This document shows, piece after piece, positions 56,090 through 64,000 of a stretch of DNA of 64,000 nucleotides. The notes under the pieces were generated by a model. The model was not told the DNA's origin and did no database searches. It worked only from the letters and a program-made list of their open reading frames with translations. This DNA is from Diphasiastrum complanatum (lineage: Eukaryota; Streptophyta; Lycopodiopsida; Lycopodiales; Lycopodiaceae). The DNA lies in assembly GCA_029204225.1 (NCBI GenBank), contig CM055110.1:39313515-39377514 (forward strand). The letters are read 5' to 3'. Made by a program: the position numbers and the translations under genes. Each line of letters begins with the position of its first letter. Within the stretch, counting starts at the first letter, position 1.

Positions 56090-59000
56090 CTAGGCATAAA
56101 GGTCAATTCCCCAGAACTTTTCTGGCTGATTGGTTCGCAACTTCCGGTCAATTGCCTTTATGCATAACATATCTTCTTTTGACAGTTGAAAGTCAAAAAT
56201 TCCAGCATTTTCTTCAAGTCTTTGAAGCTTGCTTGATTTTGGAATTACGATTGTGTTCCGTTGGATGCCCCATCTGAGTGCAATTTGTGCAGGAGTTTTT
56301 TTGTACTTTTGGGCCAGATCCTGCAGAAGTACAAATCAACTGTCTGTACAAAGCTTTATAGTAACAATGCAACTTGTAATACTGTGACTCTACTAGTTCA
56401 TTTAATAAACGTAGTGGCCCATTCTCTCTTACAACTGTAGATTTCTATGTAAAAACATGATATGCATTCAGCTTCCTAATGGCAAAGGACAGTCATACAA
56501 GGAAATTACCTGAATAACAGGGTCATCCAAAGCAGACGAGGAGCCAAACCACTCTATGTTGGCTAGTCCGCCACCCAAAGGTGTATGAGCAGTGACGGCT
56601 ACTCCATGCTTTTGGCAAAACTTGACAAGAGAATCCCTTTGAAAATAGGGATGAGTTTCGATCTGATTCACTGCTGGCTTTATCTTTGAATATGCCAGGC
56701 AATCTCTTGTAAGAAAAATGTCATAATTGCTGCAACAAAGAAGCATCTCAATTTGTTGCAAGAACTTAAAAATTAACCCCTAAGAATCAGATCAGCATGA
56801 TCTTGATTGATTAGCATAGCTTAAAAACCCACAAGTGAGGCTCTCCGACCAAGCTCTCAAAACTCAAGAACCCAGAAGTGAACAATGAGCCTATCAAAAG
56901 AAATTCATGGACTCCTGCTATCTTTGATGCCCAAAAACATCACAACAGTACTAAGTAGCTAGGGCCATGTCCCAATGACTAAGAGATAAAACTGGGCACT
57001 TTTCATAAACCAGAGTGTTAAGCAGTCCAAATAACGATAAGGCTTGAAGTTTTGAATACAACATAATGCCTTAACTCTCACCTACAAACAACAAACATTC
57101 TTCTCAATGTGAAGATACGGCATTCAGGTGTGGCATGAGAGAATAGCAGTCGGAGGTGCTCAAAAGGCTTTTAAGACAAACTACCACACTCACATAGACC
57201 ATTATATTATGACAGGCATCTTCACCTTCAGCTTTCATCCAATAAAGTGTAATTGATGGAAGTGCACAAAGCACACACCAGTGATCCAAGCCCACAAAAT
57301 GTTGCTTAGCCAGAAGTTGAGCTATCTAATTCAAAATTATACTGAATAATCAAAGAAACAAGGCATGGCTTGGATAATTTGATGAATTTGGAAGAACTCC
57401 ACTTGGCACTGCGTAAGGGGAGATTGGGAAGATTTGGAGAGACTTGAAAATTTTGCCTTGTTGTAAACATTACCAATTTATTAGTGAGCTTCTGCAATTT
57501 GTAATGTTTATTGTGCCTGAGAATCAATATTCTTATGCTTCAAGGTAGAGGGTAAGCACATAGAATGCTTTGATTGAAATTTAGCTTTCAAACACATTCA
57601 ATAATGAAAGCCAAAAAAACCTTAGTTCAAAATAATTTTAGAAGGACAAAAACACAATCGAGCATGTAAACTATGGAACAATCCCTCAAGGAATCAAAAT
57701 TGGAAGCAAGCATGAGAGCTCTAAGACATTTCTCACTACTAACTTTTCTAATCTTCAAAATGCTTCTCTGTTAGGTTCACCATTTATTCCATCATCGTTG
57801 TCCAGAATTCGTCCTTCAACTGCTCCAAGCTGGTGATCCTATGTTGCAATCGTGTAATTTTTGCTTATGTGCTCACACCACCCAGTTTGTGCCATGCACT
57901 CTATATGTACTGTTGCTTAATGTGCATCCTTGGTATTAATCTTCTGATATGAATCACACTAATAAAGGTGTAATAGCACCAAACGAGCTGCTGCGATAGA
58001 TTTCAAGTTTTCCAGTAGCAAAAAAGCATCAAATTATGAAGCAAATGAGAACTAATTTTTAGTGTGTCAAACCCAAAAACAGAAGCAAACTGGAACAGAG
58101 ATTTTTCATCCCGCAAACATTGAAGAAGATGATTTCTTTTCTCTCTGATAGGTTTACAAGAATCTGCAATACCGTAAAAAATACTATTAAAACCAGTAAC
58201 ATAGTCTTGCAAATATGACCTCAAGAATGAGGTATCAGGAGGAGAGTTTGAAATAATTAGGTTTTGTGTTGAAATATCCCTTGCCTTTCCACTATCTTTA
58301 GACGCACAGCAATTATTTAAATTTAACAAATAGGGTCTAACAATCCCAATTATAAATGTTGGGTCCATAAAAACCCAAATAGCATCTGTATGGATACATA
58401 TGTCATTAGAAAGTTTGCACACCTGTCTAGGGAGCAGATGGATCATGGTGAAAAATACAAAGAACGGGCTTTGAGCTACACAGGTTCAACCACCCATCAC
58501 CTGTGACTTCTAATATGCAACCAAGATCAAAGTGCTCGTCATATGGTTTGTAGTATGTACATTCTTGCACATACAGTGTACATACTGCCAACTAAACTGA
58601 GAACATATTGCAAAAGTTCTGGCTATTTCATCCAGTCTTAACTCAATGCAATAGAGCAATTTTTGTGTATATTAAACCAGCTTCAATTTTAGATGGATAG
58701 GACATTGTGGTCGTGAGGACCTTGGCTAAGTTGGTTCAGACCTAAGCATTCTCATCAAATATCCAAAACCTTGAAAGAGGCATACCAAAAGCAACAATAG
58801 CTACTTCAGCAACTCTTTGCAAAAACCTTCATTTTAAGATGAAAGCCCTATCCAATAGCTACTTCCAAAAAAACTATCAAAATCTTTGACTTTGTAAAGC
58901 TAGATCAGTACCTTATGCCAATGCTACGAACAAGGCCTTCTGATACCAAATCTTCCATGGCATGCCACGTTGTCTCAAGTGAGATTGTGACATCTATGTC

Positions 59001-59772
59001 AAGCATCCCATCTTTATCCAAAACACTGGCAGTCGTACCAACGCCTGTTCAAGGAAATGCATCACAGGCTAACAGAGCTAAAGGTCTCAGTTTGCCATAG
59101 TTTGACATGAAGAAGGTTTATAAATAGTCTTTTAGTTATTAATAAAGCATTTTCTAGCCTCACCACAATTACTCATGATTGGGATTCCAATCAGTAAAAA
59201 ATTGCATCACTTTACCTGTGTGCCTGATTGCAACAGGAAAATGCACCAAGTAAAGATCCAGGTATTCAAGCTGCAGCTTCTTCAAGCTATCTTTACAAGC
59301 TTCGCGAACATGTCCATGGTCAGAGTTCCATAGCTACAAGTCAAGACAGACAGGACAAGGCCTTAACAGTCAACACCTCTAAAAAACAAACTAGCCATTA
59401 GATTCCTTACCTGATATACACTTCAGCACAAGATCATAAGGAATTTGTAATATTGTGATTTTCATTATAGCATGTCACAGATCAGCAGAATAGATGCAGT
59501 TATGTAAGTGTAATCTTAAAATAGAAAACAAGTTTTAAAAGGCTTGACCATCATAGAAGGACATGATGCAAAACTTAAGCGCATTTTGTCAACTTCAGCA
59601 ATCAAAGTATACTTTGCAACAGCACAGCCTTCAGCACAGGATGCATGATCCCAAGATATGAATTTCCTATGGGTTACCTTGGTAGTAATAAAGACGTCTT
59701 CCCGTTTTACTAGTCCTTGATGGAATGCTTCTGAAAGTGCTTCCCCCACCTCTGCTTCATTCTTGTAATCAG
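56090..59772 (-). CDS. NADP-dependent aldose-6-phosphate reductase / sorbitol-6-phosphate dehydrogenase-type aldo-keto reductase (first exon not found)
   Basis: Cytosolic aldo-keto reductases of this type reduce sugar phosphates with NADPH in polyol synthesis. Five exons join in phase: 59772-59678, 59333-59216, 59044-58912, 56729-56510 and 56320-56090 (stop), all with GT-AG borders. They encode about 264 residues: [13 protein letters not shown] (with the catalytic Asp and Tyr region), [36 protein letters not shown] (the usual active-site His), [74 protein letters not shown] (NADP-binding), ending KFWGIDLYA. About 45-50 residues, including the GLGxW start, are missing. The phase before 59772 demands an upstream exon ending in G, and I found none up to 62.6 kb. 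Intron 4 is 2.2 kb. The exons carry no stops, so either exon 1 lies further off or the gene lost it. Confidence 0.88.
58003..58446 (-). other. Unexplained 147-codon ORF inside an aldo-keto reductase intron
   Basis: Uninterrupted ORF on the same strand as the host gene, starting [20 protein letters not shown] and containing [20 protein letters not shown] recognise no family. The composition looks protein-like, and it does not share splice phase with the flanking exons. It may be a captured gene or element fragment, or chance. Confidence 0.3.
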
Positions 59773-59851
59773 CTGAAATAGACCACATAACAACTCATCA
59801 GCCTTATTCAAAGGAGTTCACTGCAAGAATCCAGCATTATCATTCACAACT

Positions 59852-59854
<3 letters not shown>

Positions 59855-59923
<69 letters not shown>
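59855..59923. repeat. (AG)n microsatellite, 69 bp
   Basis: Pure AG run just upstream of the second aldo-keto reductase exon, in the expected intron 1. Confidence 0.97.
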
Positions 59924-59925
<2 letters not shown>

Positions 59926-61740
59926 TGTACCACAATAAAAAAAGGAAGATAAATAAATGTTCAAACTTGAAGCAGGCATGAATATCAACTCAGCATGTAC
60001 ACCAATAATTATTGCATCAGTAAGAGATACAGAGGATGAGCACAAATAAGAATACTTGTTAAATTTGGAACCCTATTATCCATCAGTTAGTGTTGCATGA
60101 AGTACAATTGGACCCCTAAAAGCATACTGGTCATTTACATGTAAGTGCATATATTCCGCAGGCCTCTTTACATTTACTGTTGGTTATGTATATTTATGGT
60201 TACGCATTTTATATTAGTCATGTACAGGCCCCAGAGCCTTTTTATATGCTTATGACCCGCACTGGGTCCTTTTTTATGACATTGACTGGCCTTGGGCCCT
60301 TATTATATGGTTATATGTGGAGTGGGGGCCCGTAGGAGGGCGCACTATTTTCCCTCCACATTTTGCCTCCCTTTACTTTTGAATTCCTATTTTAGGGTTC
60401 ATTGATAGGGTATTTATAGGGGCATTTGTACACTCATTTTTCAGATTATTGATTGGTATTGCTTGGGCTTTTTGTGGGAGAACCTATTGTCTTGTCTATT
60501 GCTTGTAGGGCTTTAGTCTATTGCTGTCTTTTATGCTTCATTGATTCAACACCTGAGATTTTGATCATAACTGCTATAATTAGGCTCTGTTTTTTATCCT
60601 AGAAATAGATTAGGGCTTGTACTTGATATAGACATTGCTACTTGCTTTAGCATAGCTTGAGATAGATCTAGATCTTATAGGTGGAAAAAGTCAATTATTT
60701 TGCTCCAAATTGATCGCTGGTGACTGCTGTATCTGTGTTGGAATTGGTCGTTGTCTCCAACAAGGAATTTGAAGGGATTGGCTGCTGTTTTTGAAGGAAC
60801 TCTTCATTGGAATAGTTCACTACTGATCAGGAGAAGGGTTGTTGATTATAGCTTGTCTTTTGTTTGCTGGAATCAGTGCTAATTCATAGGATTGTTTGCT
60901 GGTTTTATTTTGCACTTGGTTCGCTGGAGTCTGCAAGGCAAATCACTGATTATTTGGATGCAATGTTTGCTACTGGTCACCTAGAAATGTTTGCTGGAGT
61001 TCGTTGACAGGGAATCAATTCTTTGCTGCCTACTGCTTGTAAAAAAACAAGTGTGTTCACAAGCTTGTGCTGTAGATACACCTGAGACAGCTCGCTACAA
61101 GAAAGAAGTCTCTGTAATCATTTGCATGCATGAACTGGTCACTGAACCAAAATGCTGTAGAACAGCAAAACGAGCTGGATTGCATTTATTTGGAAGTTAT
61201 TGGCTGTTGAAGTGTTCCAATAAGTATGGCTGAATTCCTTGTGGAATTCCAAAACGCTGGCATTGTATAAATATTCATTTGCCAAATGGGCCACTGTGAA
61301 TGCATGACTTATGTCCGGTAATTCACAGTTTCTTGGCCAAAATGCCGGTCAAATTGCCCCGACATTGGAAAAGTTAAGCCTGTAGTAATGGGAGAAAAAA
61401 TTGCACATGCCATCGAACACCAAAAGAAGAAAACAAGAAACCAATAAGGAATGATATGTCACATTACTCTCTCATCGAATAGGTCTGAAGGCTTGTAAGG
61501 CCCGATGGGCAGAACTCATTCAGAAATTTGATTTTGAGGTATGGCATATCAGAAGAACCATTCTTTTAAGAACCAAAAAGTTTCGCAGGAGTGACACAAC
61601 TGAAAAACTCTTAAGGTTAAATTTGAGGTATTGATCATGACCCCTATGGGATATCTCAAATTTACAAAATCAAAAACCCTGTATACTATTGCTTTCTTCT
61701 AAGAATATATTAGTGAATCGCAATTCGCTGCAGTGAATCG
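59924..61740. other. No gene recognised; possible LTR-like DNA
   Basis: Contains GGGTATTTATAGGGGCA (TATA-like, about 60407) and G/C-run-rich phrases such as GGGCCCTTATTATATGG and GTGGGGGCCCGTAGGAGGGC around 60290-60340, a layout like an LTR promoter, but no second copy or primer site was found. Confidence 0.35.
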
Positions 61741-61744
61741 TGGA

Positions 61745-61973
61745 CAGAATCGTTAAAAAAAAAAAAACCAGAAACCCGATTTTCGGCCTCCTCCTCGCGC
61801 ACAGAACCGCGCCAGCAGTGGAGGAGGCAAATTTCTTTTCTGAGAGCTGTGGGCGTCCAATCTTCGCAAGTAAATACTTGGCAGGCATCTACTCGACGAT
61901 ACGGAGCTGGTGTGCACGGTGTCGGTTGGGTCTGAGCTTCGTGGAGAGCGAAAGGACCAATTTTCGATATTTG
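61745..61973 (+). other. Probable non-coding first exon of the BED/DUF659 gene
   Basis: More GC-rich than its surroundings and ends in a consensus donor (TTTG|GTAAGTG at 61974). A matching acceptor (TTTGCAG at 62615) stands 21 bases before the ATG of the downstream gene. The overlapping ORFs on both strands look incidental. Confidence 0.4.
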
Positions 61974-62636
61974 GTAAGTGTAGGCTTGATTTTTTGCAAT
62001 TGTTGACATTGAGCTGTAGGCAACCAAATCGAGCGTAGTTTGGCTCTAGACCACCTTTCTTCACGCCCACAGTGATTTTTACAGCATCAGTTTCAGCCGT
62101 CACGACACGCCTAGCAAGATTTGAACACCACATTCCAAATGCTTGTGTATTTTGGCCATTTTCACAGAATGGCTTGTTGGAAACCGAGTGAGGTGATGTC
62201 TGAGCCTAGAATGCATTTCCACATGCTTGCACAGACTCCTATGACCTCCGTTCCGCCCGTCTACGTCCGTATCACAAATTTCAATTTTCATGCCTTGATT
62301 CCATACTTTTTAGGGTTTAGGCGTGGACCATCGTGCAAACATCTGCTAGGGGCGCAGTTTAGGCCCACACTGCACTCCTTTATGCCTGCACGGACTCCAA
62401 CGCTAACGTCAGTCGCCTGTTATCCCTCGTACAGAAATTATTCTATCCCACGCCCTAATCTCATGTTCTTCTTTGGCACTTGATATAATGTGTGAACTGG
62501 AATCGTTCTGATGTATGCTTTGGTATTTTGAGCTCTATTTGAGCTCGGTAATGTTGTTCAATGCAATGTATTTTTTTTTCTACTGAACGTTTGCCTGATT
62601 ATTTGTTGTTTGCAGGTTTAGGGTCGTGTTGATACG

Positions 62637-64000
62637 ATGCCAGTGCGGGACCGAGGCCTTTGGGCCGAGGTTGAGCTTACCAACGGGGATGTGGGCACAC
62701 ACCATGGCTCAGGCACCTGCAGATGGAGATGCTTGCATTGCGGTGGTCACTTCACGGGATCACTCACCAGGGTTAGGGCTCACTTGCTGCGGGTCAGAGG
62801 ACCAGATGGGCGGACATTGGGCATATCTGATTGCCCCAGGATTTCTGATGAGGATCTGCAGAGGTTGTCTACCATGTACGGGCCCGGTACTGCATCACAG
62901 GGTTCTAGACAGGGACAAGCAGTTGGAGCAGCTACAGGTAGGCATGCAGGAGGGCTCACAGGGAGACAGGCAAGGCCTACCATGGATATTGGGCCCAGTA
63001 CACCACGGGCAGGGCATGGTATAGCTGCAGGGCGTAGTACATCATGGGTTGGGCATGGTACAGGTGCAGGGCCTAGTACATCACGGGCAGAGCATGGTAC
63101 AGCTGCAGGGCCCAGTACAGCACGGGCAGAGCATGGTTCAGGTGCAAGGCCCAGTACAGCACCTTCAGTTCCATCCGCAGCAGCAGCAGGACCATCAGAT
63201 GAGCATGTTGGTTCAGCAGCAGCGGGTGCTTCTCGACCCCCCTCCTCGGCAGCAGATGCACCACATGCTTTGGCAGATGTTGCCAGAGAGAGTGACACAC
63301 CCACAGATCAGCCATCCGTTGGGCATGCTAGACCACGAGCACCATATACACAGCAGAGAGGGGTTAGGCCCAGGCAGCAGACCCTTGATCGATGTGGCTG
63401 GCAGAGAGAGCAGCAGGCCCGTTGCACTCGACTGTGTGGCCAGTTCTTTTACGAGTGCGGCATTGCCTTTGCTGTTGCTGACACTTGGGTGTTCAGGGAG
63501 TTCTGTGCACAGATGGCGGCCGTGGATGCTACATGGACACCTCCCAGGCGAGAGGCACTACGAGGGAGGTTGCTTCGTCAGGAGGAGGAGACCATCACGC
63601 GGGAGTTGAGTTCCATTCGCTCAGCTTGGCAGCAGTAAGTAACTTGTCTTTGTAATCTCTTTGCATGTGTTTAGGATTTACTGGTGCCGTAATTTTTGCA
63701 TGTAGCTAATGGGTGTTTTGCGGCAGGTATGGATGCACGATATTGAGCGATGGATGGACCGACATTCGTCGGCAATCCGTCATCAATGTCTTGGTTTCTT
63801 GCCCGCTTGGCACAGTATTCCTACGTGGCGTGGATGCCACTCGAGGTGGTGACGCCATCACAGCCGATTTCATATGGGAGGTCATTAGAGATGTTATTGC
63901 TGACATCGGAGATGAGCACGTGGTTCAGGTTGTCACCGACAACGCCTCGAACTGCAAGCAGATGGGCGAGATTATGATGAGGGAGCACCCCAGCATTGTG
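62637..64000 (+). CDS. hAT-type transposase or domesticated derivative: BED zinc finger plus DUF659 (3' end outside window)
   Basis: hAT transposases cut and paste DNA; many plant DUF659 proteins are domesticated relatives. Exon 1 (62637-63634) starts MPVRDRGLWAEVELTNG and has a BED-like finger (CRWRCLHCGGHFTGSLTRVRAHLL, Cys pair and His, about residues 27-70). A low-complexity linker of repeated GPSTxRAxHG units covers residues 115-180, followed by LCGQFFYECGIAFAVADTWVFR. The donor CA|GTAAGT and acceptor CGGCAG join exon 2 (63727 onward) in phase to give YGCTILSDGWTD (DUF659 signature, first catalytic Asp) and VVQVVTDNASNCKQMG. The later catalytic region and the dimerisation domain lie beyond the window. 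Both exons are open, and base composition is clearly more GC-rich than that of its neighbours. Whether it is an active transposon cannot be decided without terminal repeats. Confidence 0.85.
62985..63160 (+). repeat. 36-bp coding minisatellite in the BED/DUF659 gene
   Basis: About five imperfect units with the pattern GGGCCCAGTACATCACGGGC followed by AGGGCATGGTA-type DNA, encoding repeated G-P-S-T-x-R-A-x-H-G-x-A. All units keep the frame. Confidence 0.8.

Noticed and set aside
62780-63315. ORFs overlapping the BED/DUF659 gene in other frames
   Set aside because: GC-rich shadow frames of a real coding exon.

Overview
This is nuclear DNA from a land plant with a large, repeat-rich genome. Three plant-type host genes with GT-AG introns (a DUF604 glycosyltransferase, a HAK/KUP/KT potassium transporter and an aldose-6-phosphate reductase-type aldo-keto reductase) sit among decaying Ty1/copia, Ty3/gypsy-like, Penelope-like and hAT sequences. 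There are no bacterial operons, CRISPR arrays or RNA genes that I can recognise. The exact lineage cannot be read from the sequence. The Penelope-like reverse transcriptases and general repeat style would suit a fern, lycophyte or gymnosperm, but that is inference.

Layout. 1-1.9 kb: DUF604 glycosyltransferase (minus, cut by the window start). 4.2-7.6 kb: decayed copia (plus) with an internal tandem triplication, then a separate copia RNase H piece and a long (GA)n. 7.7-9.6 kb: an unrecognised, decayed, apparently spliced gene. 10.1-15.8 kb: a young non-autonomous LTR element (minus) with apparently identical 865-bp LTRs, a perfect 5-bp target duplication and one ORF of up to 671 codons but no pol. 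17.9-21.3 kb: HAK/KUP/KT potassium transporter (minus, seven joined exons). 21.5-26.0 kb: two copia remnants (minus). 27-31.7 kb: tandem repeats and one doubtful gene. 32.3-34.8 kb: Penelope-like RT copy 1 (minus) and an unknown 238-codon ORF. 35.1-39.4 kb: two LTR plus leader units of a gypsy-like element, each leader carrying the same minisatellite. 39.4-40.1 kb: reversed copia RT fragment. 40.5-42.4 kb: a broken beta-class amino-methyltransferase-like gene running directly into Penelope-like RT copy 2 (plus). 42.5-50.0 kb: a minus-strand copia split by a nearly complete plus-strand copia (43,116-49,333; target duplication TTCTT). 50-52.9 kb: LTR-like DNA with a long (CT)n and a truncated copia gag. 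56.1-59.8 kb: aldo-keto reductase (minus; first exon not found). 61.7-64.0 kb: BED/DUF659 hAT transposase-type gene (plus, cut by the window end).

The most unusual object is at 40.47-42.44 kb. Sequence motifs in the order of beta-class DNA amino-methyltransferases (a DPPY-like ADIPYG, then a KP motif, then a motif-I-like VLDFSS), interrupted by a clean GT-AG intron, lie immediately upstream of and on the same strand as a Penelope/telomerase-clade reverse transcriptase. A second RT copy of the same family lies 9 kb away on the other strand. The non-autonomous LTR element at 10.1-15.8 kb, whose ORF contains an internal duplication, is the second item worth following.
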